A stretch of 6,659 nt of DNA from an uncultured Salinimicrobium sp. (GCA_946887025.1 CAMPJY010000132.1:1-6659); one strand, 5' to 3'. Numbered from the stretch's first letter, positions 1-6,659 are shown. The notes: generated by a model from the sequence alone, not told the origin. Made by a program: numbers and translations.

Positions 1-1758
1 GAGGGGAATCTGCTGCCCATAATCAAACTGGATTCCGTAAGATTTGCTTCCGTATCCTTTGGGGCCGGAAAGCTCACTACTTTTCAGAAGGCTTTAAGCC
101 TGTATACCGAATTCACCCATTTCCAGCTTCCTAAGGAAGCCACCGCAGCGCAGGTGGCTGAAGTCGAGAAAAAACTGGAGAAATTTGATGTGGTGGTTGC
201 CGGGATTCATGACGACAGCAAGTTTCCCCGGAACACCAATAAATTTTCAGAAGCCGTTCAAAAGCTTATTTCCGAGATTTCCGAAAGGGACAACAGCATT
301 ATCACTTTCTTTAAAAATCCATATGTGCTGAACAAGTTAGAGGATATTGACGATGCCGATGCCCTGATCGTCGCCTATCAGGATAACGAACTGACGCAGG
401 ATATCACCGCCCAGCTGATATTTGGCGGGGTGAGTGCAAACGGAAAACTACCCGTAAGTGTTGGCGAAAAATTCCATTCCGGAGACGGACTGGAGGTAAA
501 GGGCGGGATCCGCTTAGGATATACCCTGCCCGAGGCAGTTGGAATGGATTCAGAAGTGATTATCAGCGGGATCGATTCTCTTATGCTGCAGGCCATAAAT
601 GCCAAAGCGACTCCGGGGGGACAGATTCTGGTTGCCCGTGACGGGAAGGTGGTTTTTCATAAAGCCTACGGGGAACACATTTACTCCGACACCATAAAAG
701 TGAAGAAAACGGATCTATACGACCTGGCGTCGGTAACCAAAATCTCCACTTCCATGGCGGCCCTGATGAATCTTTATGAGGAAGGAAAATTTGATCTTGA
801 CGGCACCCTGGCCGACCATCTTCCCAAATTTGGGAGATCCAATAAAAAGGACATTATTTTCCGGGATATCCTGACACATCAGGCGCGATTCCAGCCTTGG
901 ATCCCCTTCTGGAAAAATACCCTCCGCGATAATGGCAGCTACAAATGGTGGACCATTAAAAAGGATTCCTCTGCCCGTTATCCCATAAAAATAGCTGAAA
1001 ACATGTTCCTGCACCGTAACTACCCGGACAAGATCGTTAAGGCCATCAGGAAATCGCCGCTGAGGGAAGAAAAGAAATACGTGTATTCCGATTTCTTCTT
1101 CATCCTCGCGCCGAGGGTCGTGGAAAGCATGATTGAGGAAGACTTCCCGGAATACCTGGAAAACAATTTCTATGGCCCCCTGGGCGCCACCTCATTGATG
1201 TTCAATCCCATGGATAAATACGAGCTGAACCAGATCGTACCTACCGAAAATGACTACAACTTCAGAAACAAACCCATTCATGGCGATGTACACGACGAAG
1301 GTGCCATCATGCTGGGTGGGGTTTCGGGACACGCAGGGCTCTTTGGCAACATCAATGACCTTGCAAAGCTGCTTCAGATGTATTTAAACGGAGGAGAATA
1401 TGGAGGAAAGCGATATCTTCAGGAGGAGACCCTGAAGGAATTTACCAAAACACAATTTCCGGATTCCAATAACCACCGGGCCCTCGGATTCGACAAGCCT
1501 TACTACAATGAGGAAGGCGTGAGTCGCAACACCGCACAGGACGCCAGCGCAGTGAGCTTTGGACACACCGGTTTCACCGGAATAATGGTATGGATGGACC
1601 CGGAGGAAGATCTCCTATATCTTTTCTTCTCCAACCGCGTTTCCCCTACCAGGGAAAACCACCGACTGTATGATCTGGACACCAGGACCGAGATCCACCA
1701 GATCCTGTACGATGCCATTAAGGCCGGGGAAGAGAAAAATCACGTGGTGTTAAAATAG
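1..1758 (+). CDS. GH3 beta-N-acetylglucosaminidase / serine hydrolase fusion, C-terminal part (5' truncated)
   Basis: The frame is open from base 1, so the gene starts upstream of the window; the GTG at 154 is internal. The fragment has 585 residues. Residues 1 to about 165 match the C-terminal domain of glycoside hydrolase family 3, ending in the characteristic GKLPVSV (148-154). A short linker with RLGYTLPE (171-178) follows. From about 185 to the end is a complete beta-lactamase/class C-like serine hydrolase domain. Its three expected motifs are present: SVTK (S244, K247), YSD (Y362-D364) and HTG (H522-G524), plus the conserved stretch GGVSGHAGLFG. The GH3 catalytic barrel lies outside the window. 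Inference: the GH3 part removes N-acetylglucosamine from muropeptides and the serine hydrolase acts on the rest, as the separate NagZ and AmiE enzymes do in Bacillus subtilis; an esterase or peptidase role is not excluded. The domain calls are secure, the substrate is not. A stem-loop follows 29 bases after the stop. Confidence 0.9.
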   Translation, partial: EGNLLPIIKLDSVRFASVSFGAGKLTTFQKALSLYTEFTHFQLPKEATAAQVAEVEKKLEKFDVVVAGIHDDSKFPRNTNKFSEAVQKLISEISERDNSIITFFKNPYVLNKLEDIDDADALIVAYQDNELTQDITAQLIFGGVSANGKLPVSVGEKFHSGDGLEVKGGIRLGYTLPEAVGMDSEVIISGIDSLMLQAINAKATPGGQILVARDGKVVFHKAYGEHIYSDTIKVKKTDLYDLASVTKISTSMAALMNLYEEGKFDLDGTLADHLPKFGRSNKKDIIFRDILTHQARFQPWIPFWKNTLRDNGSYKWWTIKKDSSARYPIKIAENMFLHRNYPDKIVKAIRKSPLREEKKYVYSDFFFILAPRVVESMIEEDFPEYLENNFYGPLGATSLMFNPMDKYELNQIVPTENDYNFRNKPIHGDVHDEGAIMLGGVSGHAGLFGNINDLAKLLQMYLNGGEYGGKRYLQEETLKEFTKTQFPDSNNHRALGFDKPYYNEEGVSRNTAQDASAVSFGHTGFTGIMVWMDPEEDLLYLFFSNRVSPTRENHRLYDLDTRTEIHQILYDAIKAGEEKNHVVLK

Positions 1759-1787
1759 CAGAACATCTTCAGGTTTTATGCGGTCTG

Positions 1788-1824
1788 CCGCCTCAGCTGA
1801 GGGGAGGCGGGAGGATTTTATTTT
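1788..1824 (+). terminator. Probable rho-independent terminator after the GH3/serine hydrolase gene
   Basis: CCGCCTC (1788-1794) pairs perfectly with GAGGCGG (1804-1810) across a 9-base loop. A T-rich stretch, ATTTTATTTT, follows at 1815-1824 after GAGG. A second, nested perfect palindrome CCTCAGCTGAGG (1791-1802) competes with the main stem. The T-tract is interrupted and starts four bases after the stem, so termination may be weak. The T-tract also overlaps the -33 element of the next promoter. The nested GC-rich palindrome could instead be a copy of a dispersed repeat. Confidence 0.45.
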
Positions 1825-1851
1825 GATGTCATTATAGAAATATTATATTTG
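1822..1851 (+). promoter_or_regulatory. Bacteroidota-type promoter for the outer-membrane beta-barrel gene
   Basis: TTTG at 1822-1825 (-33 element) is followed after 18 bases by TATATTTG at 1844-1851, which fits the -7 consensus TAnnTTTG used by the Bacteroidota primary sigma factor. Transcription would begin around 1856-1860, giving a leader of roughly 35-40 bases before the ATG at 1895. The leader is AT-rich and has no Shine-Dalgarno sequence, as is usual in this phylum. The position also argues against the in-frame TTG at 1853 as a start, since it would lie at or before the transcript's 5' end. Confidence 0.65.
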
Positions 1852-1894
1852 TTTGTTTTTGCTTCCACAATTCGGAACTAACCAACCAAATTCT

Positions 1895-4294
1895 ATGTCA
1901 AAAAATCAATATCCCCCCATACTTTTCCTATTTCTTTTCATTTCCGCTCCCCTTCTCGCACAACATAGCATTAATGGTAAAGTTTTTGATTCCCAGAAGG
2001 AACCGATAAGCTATGCAAACGTTATACTGCTCAATGCCGAGGATTCCACCACTGTCGTCAAAGGCGCTGTGACCTCAGAAGAGGGCTTTTATGAATTCGA
2101 AAACATAAAACCTTCGGAATACCTCCTGAAGGTTAGTTTTGTGGGCTATGAAGATCATTTCCTCAGAATAAATGTAGATGGCGACGAATCTCTCCCGGAA
2201 GTCATACTCCGGGAATCCACTTCAAACCTTGATGAGGTTGCCATAACGGTTAAAAGCCCCTCCATCCGCAGGGAAGTGGACCGCCTGATTTTCGAGGTGG
2301 AGAATTCCAGCCTCTCCACAGGGAACACCTGGGATATACTTCGGAAAACCCCTATGGTGATCGTTGCTAACGGTGGCCTGCAGGTAAGGAACCAGGCGGT
2401 GGAGGTTTATATCAATGATCGAAAGGTGCATCTGACTCCCGCTGAACTAAGGAACCTGCTGGAAAACTATTCTGCAGAAAACATCAAGTCCATAGAAGTC
2501 ATCACCAATCCGCCTTCGCGTTATGAGGCCGAAGGGGGTGCCATCCTTAACATTGTGACCTCCCGCAGCATTTCCCCAGGATATAAAGGAAATATCAACG
2601 GCTCCTGGACCCAGGCCATTTACCCGAAATTCAACATTGGGACCAGTCATTACCTGAAAACAGAGGATCTGAACCTGTTTGCAAATTACAGCTACAGCCC
2701 CCGAAAGGAATTCAAGGAGGACGACAGTTATATCAACTTTATCGAGGATGGAGAAGTGGTGGGACGCTGGGAAACGGATTTTGACCGTACCACCCGTTCC
2801 AAAGCCCATAATGCCAACCTGATGCTGGATTACTTCCTCAGCGAGCGCAATACCCTGAGTTTTTCTTCCAATGCCGTGTTCTCCCCCGGGAAAACTTTTG
2901 ACAACCGGGCAGAAACAGTGGTCACTGGCAGCGGGGTAAACGGGTTTAACCACATAAGTACGGAAAGCGACCTGGAGGATGATCTTAAAAATATCGGAAT
3001 GGACCTGCAGTTCAAACACCAGCTCGAAAAACCGGGAGCCGAGATTTCTGCCAAAGCCCATTATACACGCTATGATCAGGACCGGGCCCAGTATATGCAA
3101 ACTTCTTATGAAGGATTGGTTTCTGGAGGAGCTCCTGAAATCTTTTCAACGGATGCCGATCAGGGAATCAATATATTCACTGGTCAGGTCGATTATTCCA
3201 CCCCCTGGGGTAACAGCAGTTTCGAATTGGGGGCCAAGGCTTCCATGATCGATTCTGAAAGTGGGATCCAGTATTTTAATCAGGAGGGAATTCCCGAGGG
3301 AGCAGGTTCAGATAATTTCCATTATGACGAAAGTGTATACGCAGCCTATGCAAGCATCTCCCGGGATTGGGAGAAATGGAGCCTGCAGGCAGGACTAAGG
3401 GGAGAATTTGCAGATCAGGAAGGCGTGTCCTTCTCGATGGACGAGGTGGACAGCAGAGAGAATTTTGACCTGTTTCCCACATTTTTCCTGATGCATACTA
3501 TTAATGAAAACCACAGCTTCAGCTTCGACTACAGCAGGAGGATTCAACGTCCCCGGTATGAAAGCCTGAATCCGTTCCGATACTACCTGAACGCCTTCAA
3601 TTTCAATGCTGGAAATCCCGAACTTCGGGCGGCGACCAGCAACAATTTCAACCTGAACTATACCTTTAAGAACCAGTATTTCTTTGACATCTACTACCGC
3701 GATAACGGCCCCAGGTCAGAGGTTTTCAGCTTCCAGGACAATGAGAACAGGACCCTCAGGAATGTGGGCGTGAACCTGCTCGAAAGCATTTCATACGGGC
3801 TTGATTTCAATTATCAGAAAAGCATAACCTCCTTCTGGTACTTCGGCACCTATATGTCGCTTTTCCACGAATCCCAGACTTTCCTGGCACTGGAGAGCAA
3901 AAATGTGGAGGTGACCAAGGAGATCGACGGATTCTATGGCCAGTTTGCTAATTATTTGACGCTTTCGAAGGATGGGACCTTCACAGGAGACCTGAGCTTC
4001 ATCTATATTTCCAATTACCTCACCGGCTCTTATGATCTTGATCCCATGGCCACCTTGTCCGTTGGGCTTCGCAAGACCTTCTGGGATAACAGGGCGGAGC
4101 TGAGCCTGCATGTGGAAGACCTGTTGGACCGCACCAATACTCGCCTTACTTCCAGATACCTGAACCAGGATAATTCCTATTTCGCACAACCCGAAAGCCG
4201 CTATGTCAGGCTGGGCTTCAAGTACAACTTCGGAAACTTCAGGCTGAGTGATAATCAGCGGGCCATACAGGCTGAGGAACGGGAAAGGCTGTAG
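1895..4294 (+). CDS. Outer-membrane beta-barrel protein, TonB-dependent-receptor-like, with carboxypeptidase-regulatory-like N-terminal domain
   Basis: The product has 799 residues from the ATG at 1895. I chose this start because it places a signal peptide at the extreme N-terminus (hydrophobic run from I9, likely cleavage after LLA at 22, mature protein starting with Q) and because the promoter excludes the TTG at 1853. Residues about 25-105 form a carboxypeptidase-regulatory-like beta-sandwich (NGKVFD, YANVILL, SFVGYE). LDEVAITV (112-119) resembles the segment before the plug. A plug-like domain covers about 125-222 and ends in NPPSRYEAEGGAILNIV. The rest, about 230-783, is rich in alternating aromatic strands and ends in YVRLGFKYNFGNF, followed by a polar tail ending ERERL; this pattern fits the Bacteroidota OMP_b-brl_3 type (family recalled, not searched). 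It should sit in the outer membrane. The substrate is unknown; no SusD-like lipoprotein, ligand-processing enzyme or regulator lies beside it, so nutrient uptake is unproven and a structural or export role is possible. Confidence 0.88.
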   Translation: MSKNQYPPILFLFLFISAPLLAQHSINGKVFDSQKEPISYANVILLNAEDSTTVVKGAVTSEEGFYEFENIKPSEYLLKVSFVGYEDHFLRINVDGDESLPEVILRESTSNLDEVAITVKSPSIRREVDRLIFEVENSSLSTGNTWDILRKTPMVIVANGGLQVRNQAVEVYINDRKVHLTPAELRNLLENYSAENIKSIEVITNPPSRYEAEGGAILNIVTSRSISPGYKGNINGSWTQAIYPKFNIGTSHYLKTEDLNLFANYSYSPRKEFKEDDSYINFIEDGEVVGRWETDFDRTTRSKAHNANLMLDYFLSERNTLSFSSNAVFSPGKTFDNRAETVVTGSGVNGFNHISTESDLEDDLKNIGMDLQFKHQLEKPGAEISAKAHYTRYDQDRAQYMQTSYEGLVSGGAPEIFSTDADQGINIFTGQVDYSTPWGNSSFELGAKASMIDSESGIQYFNQEGIPEGAGSDNFHYDESVYAAYASISRDWEKWSLQAGLRGEFADQEGVSFSMDEVDSRENFDLFPTFFLMHTINENHSFSFDYSRRIQRPRYESLNPFRYYLNAFNFNAGNPELRAATSNNFNLNYTFKNQYFFDIYYRDNGPRSEVFSFQDNENRTLRNVGVNLLESISYGLDFNYQKSITSFWYFGTYMSLFHESQTFLALESKNVEVTKEIDGFYGQFANYLTLSKDGTFTGDLSFIYISNYLTGSYDLDPMATLSVGLRKTFWDNRAELSLHVEDLLDRTNTRLTSRYLNQDNSYFAQPESRYVRLGFKYNFGNFRLSDNQRAIQAEERERL

Positions 4295-4330
4295 ACTTCA
4301 CAAGTAGTCTAACCCCTTAAGTCATAAATG

Positions 4331-4361
4331 TTTGCGGCAGGCTTTTTATTTATTAAATTTG
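4331..4361 (+). promoter_or_regulatory. Bacteroidota-type promoter for dusB
   Basis: TTTG at 4331-4334 is separated by 19 bases from TAAATTTG at 4354-4361, a full match to TAnnTTTG. Transcription is expected to begin around 4366-4370, only about 6-16 bases before the possible TTG starts of dusB. The promoter lies in the 81-base gap after the outer-membrane protein gene, so dusB is probably transcribed on its own. No strong terminator separates the two genes, so some read-through is possible. Confidence 0.65.
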
Positions 4362-4375
4362 CAGCCTAAATTGAA

Positions 4376-5374
4376 TTGACTTTGGCTAAAATAGGAGACA
4401 TAGAAGTTGGGGAATTTCCGTTGCTGCTGGCACCGATGGAGGATGTGAGTGATCCGCCGTTCCGCGCGTTGTGCAAGGAGCAGGGGGCTGACGTGGTGTA
4501 TACGGAGTTCATCTCTTCCGAAGGACTTATCCGCGATGCTGCGAAAAGTGTGATGAAGCTGGATATCTATGAAAAGGAACGCCCGGTGGGGATACAGATC
4601 TTCGGTGCAAACCTTGATTCCATGCTGCAGTCGGTGGAAATTGTGGAGAAGTCGGGGCCGGATATCATCGATATCAACTTCGGCTGCCCGGTGAAGAAGG
4701 TGGTTTCCAAAGGCGCAGGAGCCGGGATCCTGAAGGATATCCCGCTGATGGTTTCCCTGACCGAAGCCATGGTGAAACACACTAAACTTCCTATTACCGT
4801 AAAAACGCGCTTAGGCTGGGATACCGATTCCATAAAGATCGTGGAGGTAGCCGAACGCCTGCAGGACGTGGGGGCGAGTGCCATCTCCATCCACGGGCGT
4901 ACGAGGGTGCAGATGTATAAAGGCGAAGCCGACTGGAGACCTATTGCCGAGGTAAAAAACAATCCCAGGATGCATATTCCCATCTTTGGGAACGGGGATG
5001 TGGATACTCCTGAAAGAGCGGTGGAAATGAGGGATGAATTCGGACTGGATGGTGCCATGATTGGTCGCGCCAGTATTGGCTACCCTTGGTTCTTTAGGGA
5101 AGTGAAACATTTCTTCGCGACAGGTGAACATCTGGCACCCCCAACCCTGGAAGAGCGGATTGACGCTGCCCGTAGGCACCTGCAGATGGCTATCGACTGG
5201 AAAGGCGAAAAGCTTGGGGTTTTCGAAACCAGGCGACATTATACAAATTATTTCAAGGGAATCCCCCACTTCAAGGAGTACCGCCAGCAGATGGTAACCA
5301 GTGACGGGGCGGAAGAGGTTTTTGCTGCTTTTGATGCCGTGGAAAAGGAGTTTGCAGGATTCGAATTTGCGTAG
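4376..5374 (+). CDS. dusB: tRNA-dihydrouridine synthase DusB
   Basis: This flavoenzyme reduces uridine to dihydrouridine in the tRNA D-loop using FMN and NADPH, in the cytoplasm. The 332-residue length is normal for the family. Visible signatures, numbered from the TTG at 4376, are LLLAPMEDVSDPPFR (16-30, FMN-site start of the TIM barrel), NFGCP with catalytic C104, TVKTRLGW with K142, SIHGRT with H173, GNGDV (205-209) and IGRASIGYPWFF (229-240). From about 255 a helical tRNA-binding domain follows, with ETRRHYTNYFKGIP (284-297). There is no ATG: an in-frame TAA at 4367-4369 blocks any upstream start, leaving TTG at 4376 or TTG at 4382. The second gives an N-terminus beginning MAKIGDI, which matches my recollection of flavobacterial DusB; the outer one is shown here. 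No Shine-Dalgarno sequence is visible. Assignment to DusB rather than DusA or DusC rests on the conserved segments and overall similarity; the exact uridine position modified is not readable from sequence. Confidence 0.95.
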   Translation: MTLAKIGDIEVGEFPLLLAPMEDVSDPPFRALCKEQGADVVYTEFISSEGLIRDAAKSVMKLDIYEKERPVGIQIFGANLDSMLQSVEIVEKSGPDIIDINFGCPVKKVVSKGAGAGILKDIPLMVSLTEAMVKHTKLPITVKTRLGWDTDSIKIVEVAERLQDVGASAISIHGRTRVQMYKGEADWRPIAEVKNNPRMHIPIFGNGDVDTPERAVEMRDEFGLDGAMIGRASIGYPWFFREVKHFFATGEHLAPPTLEERIDAARRHLQMAIDWKGEKLGVFETRRHYTNYFKGIPHFKEYRQQMVTSDGAEEVFAAFDAVEKEFAGFEFA

Positions 5375-5377
5375 GCT

Positions 5378-5442
5378 GAATTATTTCCATTTCAATGTTG
5401 AGCCGGGTTGCGACCTGTCCTATATGTTTTCCAAAATAATTC
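5378..5442. repeat. Widely spaced 9-bp inverted repeat in the convergent intergenic region
   Basis: GAATTATTT (5378-5386), directly after the dusB stop, is the exact reverse complement of AAATAATTC (5434-5442). The arms are separated by 47 bases that are richer in G and C. The arms are AT-rich and the spacing is long, so this may be chance; it could also help form the 3' ends of the two convergent transcripts. No classic hairpin plus T-run terminator is visible in 5375-5460. Confidence 0.25.
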
Positions 5443-5453
5443 GTGAATTCGTG
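5438..5453. repeat. Tandem 8-bp repeat AATTCGTG x2 between convergent genes
   Basis: AATTCGTG occurs twice back to back (5438-5445 and 5446-5453) and continues into GGC. The first copy overlaps the right arm of the wider inverted repeat. It sits 8 bases beyond the stop codon of the minus-strand permease gene, in its 3' flank. The repeat is certain as a string, but its function is unknown. I recall similar strings in other Bacteroidota intergenic regions, which would make it a dispersed motif rather than a local duplication, but I cannot verify this here. Confidence 0.5.
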
Positions 5454-5460
5454 GCTTATC

Positions 5461-6659
5461 CTATACAGCCCCCAACGCTTTCTTGCTCCTGCTGGCGGCG
5501 ATATAAGACGCTATAATCCCCAGTGCTGAGATCGTCAGGATGACCACCATCGCGTTCTGCCAGGTAATGACTACAGGATAAGGCAGGGTAGGAGTGATCA
5601 TCACCAGATTATACTGCAGCTGCAGGTACACTAATATAACCCCGGATAACAGGCCTATGCTTCCTCCCAGAATCGTCATAAAGACTCCCTGCGCAAAGAA
5701 TATGTTCCTGATCTGTTCAGGGGTAGCTCCCAGGCTGTAAAGTGTTTTGATATTCTCCCGTTTGTCCAGCACCACCATGATGATGGAGCCCACCACATTG
5801 AACAGCGCGATGATCAGCACCAGGGTAAAGATGAGGTATACCGCCAGGTTTTCCGTGTTCAGCATTTTATACAAAGCATCATTGAGCTGCGCCCGGTTCT
5901 TGATCTGAATGGGGGCTTCTATCACCTGCTGGATCTGTTCCTTTACGCTTTCCGGATCGGCCTCAGGTGCTAATTTGATTTCAATCCCGGTGATCTGGTC
6001 TTCCTCCAGACTCAGGAGATTCCTGGCAAAATCTATTGAAGAAAATACATATTTATCATCCAGCTCCTCATTTATGGAATAGATCCCCGAAACAATGACA
6101 TCCTCTTCCGTAAAGGCATCCCGAGGGTCAGTTATCTGTCCCGTCCCCGGCTTCGGGACGTAAATCTCAAGCAGGTCCGTATATACAAATGGTCCCAGAG
6201 AAAGTTCATGGGAGATCCCGTTTCCTATAACTACCTGCGACTCCTCCTCTGCAAACCACACCCCAAAGACGATGGCGCTGTCCAGCTGGTTCACCTTCAG
6301 GTAATTTTCATCCACCCCCTTGATCTGGGCCATCTTGTTTTTGGACTTGAAATCCAGAAAAACCCTCTCTTCAACAACTTCTGAAAAACTGGCAATTCCC
6401 TCAATGTTTCCCAGCTTTCCTTTTTCTTCTTCGGAAAGATGGAAATTTTTTCCCCGTTCGGGCAAAACCTTCAGGTCCGGATCGAATTTATTGGAGAAGG
6501 AGAGGCTGAATTCCTTCAGTCCGGTAAATCCGGAGAGTACGATAAAAAGGGAGAAGGCCCCCGCAAATACACCGATGGCTGCAATGATGGTGATGATATT
6601 GATAGCATTGCTGCTGCTCTTGGAAAAGAGATACCGCCTGGCGATGTAGAAGGGGAAAT
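5461..6659 (-). CDS. LolC/LolE-like (FtsX family) ABC transporter permease, lacking about two N-terminal codons
   Basis: The minus-strand frame is open to the window edge and gives 398 residues. The first, FPFYIARRYLFSKSSSNAIN, matches the conserved N-terminal segment of lipoprotein-releasing-type permeases, which usually starts one or two residues earlier, so nearly all of the gene is here. The TTG at 6465 is internal (residue 65). Topology, numbered from the first visible residue: TM1 at about 20-46; a periplasmic MacB-like domain at about 50-268; TM2 at about 271-297; a cytoplasmic coupling segment KRENIKTLYSLGATPEQI (299-316) that contacts the ATPase; TM3 at about 325-346; TM4 at about 367-387; ending ASRSKKALGAV. 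The likely role is moving lipoproteins, or otherwise doing mechanical work, at the inner membrane together with a LolD-like ATPase. No ATPase gene lies downstream; dusB is convergent there, 86 bases away. The FtsX-family call is firm, while the lipoprotein substrate is inferred from similarity. Its promoter is outside the window. Confidence 0.9.
   Translation of the reverse strand, partial: FPFYIARRYLFSKSSSNAINIITIIAAIGVFAGAFSLFIVLSGFTGLKEFSLSFSNKFDPDLKVLPERGKNFHLSEEEKGKLGNIEGIASFSEVVEERVFLDFKSKNKMAQIKGVDENYLKVNQLDSAIVFGVWFAEEESQVVIGNGISHELSLGPFVYTDLLEIYVPKPGTGQITDPRDAFTEEDVIVSGIYSINEELDDKYVFSSIDFARNLLSLEEDQITGIEIKLAPEADPESVKEQIQQVIEAPIQIKNRAQLNDALYKMLNTENLAVYLIFTLVLIIALFNVVGSIIMVVLDKRENIKTLYSLGATPEQIRNIFFAQGVFMTILGGSIGLLSGVILVYLQLQYNLVMITPTLPYPVVITWQNAMVVILTISALGIIASYIAASRSKKALGAV

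Noticed and set aside
154..156. GTG as the start of the GH3/serine hydrolase gene
   Set aside because: The frame continues without a stop to base 1 and the upstream residues (such as NLLPIIKLDSVRFASVSFG) are typical of the GH3 family, so the gene is truncated by the window edge.
2447..3100. 217-residue minus-strand open frame inside the outer-membrane protein gene
   Set aside because: It lies entirely opposite a well-supported coding region, shows no recognisable domain and has no promoter; it is a shadow frame.
4292..4311. TAGACT...AGTCTA hairpin over the stop codon of the outer-membrane protein gene as a terminator
   Set aside because: The 6-bp stem is exact but AT-rich and is followed by AACCCC rather than a T-run, so it does not fit an intrinsic terminator.
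4811..5269. Minus-strand open frames inside dusB (also 4346-4780 and 4567-5058)
   Set aside because: They overlap a clearly conserved enzyme gene and have no recognisable protein features.
5301..5516. 71-residue plus-strand frame spanning the end of dusB and the intergenic region
   Set aside because: It overlaps dusB and the 3' end of the minus-strand permease, and its composition shows no family resemblance.
6463..6465. TTG as the start of the permease gene
   Set aside because: The minus-strand frame stays open to the window edge and encodes the conserved first membrane segment and N-terminal motif of the family.
1..6659. CRISPR arrays, tRNA or rRNA genes, transposases, phage genes or a novel defence system
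   Set aside because: No spaced direct repeats, cloverleaf-like segments or mobile-element proteins were seen on either strand, and the four genes are recognisable housekeeping or envelope types.

Overview
The window reads as chromosomal DNA from a member of the Bacteroidota, most likely the Flavobacteriia. Three things point there. Both visible promoters fit the Bacteroidota pattern TTTG-N18/19-TAnnTTTG, and neither gene they serve has a Shine-Dalgarno sequence. The outer-membrane protein has the N-terminal carboxypeptidase-regulatory-like domain typical of that phylum. The glycosidase/serine-hydrolase fusion and the LolC/E-like permease also resemble flavobacterial family members. The genus cannot be fixed from this stretch.

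Layout: (1) 1-1758, plus strand: the C-terminal 585 residues of a larger protein, consisting of the end of a GH3 glycosidase followed by a complete beta-lactamase-fold serine hydrolase. (2) 1759-1894: a GC-rich stem-loop with a T-rich tail, then a promoter. (3) 1895-4294, plus strand: an outer-membrane beta-barrel protein of the TonB-receptor-like type, 799 aa. (4) 4295-4375: a second promoter. (5) 4376-5374, plus strand: tRNA-dihydrouridine synthase DusB, which must use a TTG start. (6) 5375-5460: a short convergent intergenic region with a tandem 8-bp repeat. (7) 5461-6659, minus strand: a LolC/LolE/FtsX-type ABC-transporter permease, complete except for about two N-terminal codons beyond the right edge.

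The genes do not form one pathway. Each plus-strand gene after the first has its own promoter, and the permease is convergent. Loose themes are cell-wall turnover (the GH3/serine hydrolase fusion), the outer membrane (the barrel protein and the lipoprotein-release-type permease) and tRNA modification (DusB). No RNA gene, CRISPR array, transposase or phage gene was seen, and no intergenic stretch exceeds about 140 bases. This is mostly ordinary flavobacterial core or near-core sequence. I found no convincing evidence of an undescribed system. The most useful leads are the fused muropeptide-type hydrolase, the TTG-started and nearly leaderless dusB, and two short intergenic motifs that may be dispersed repeats.
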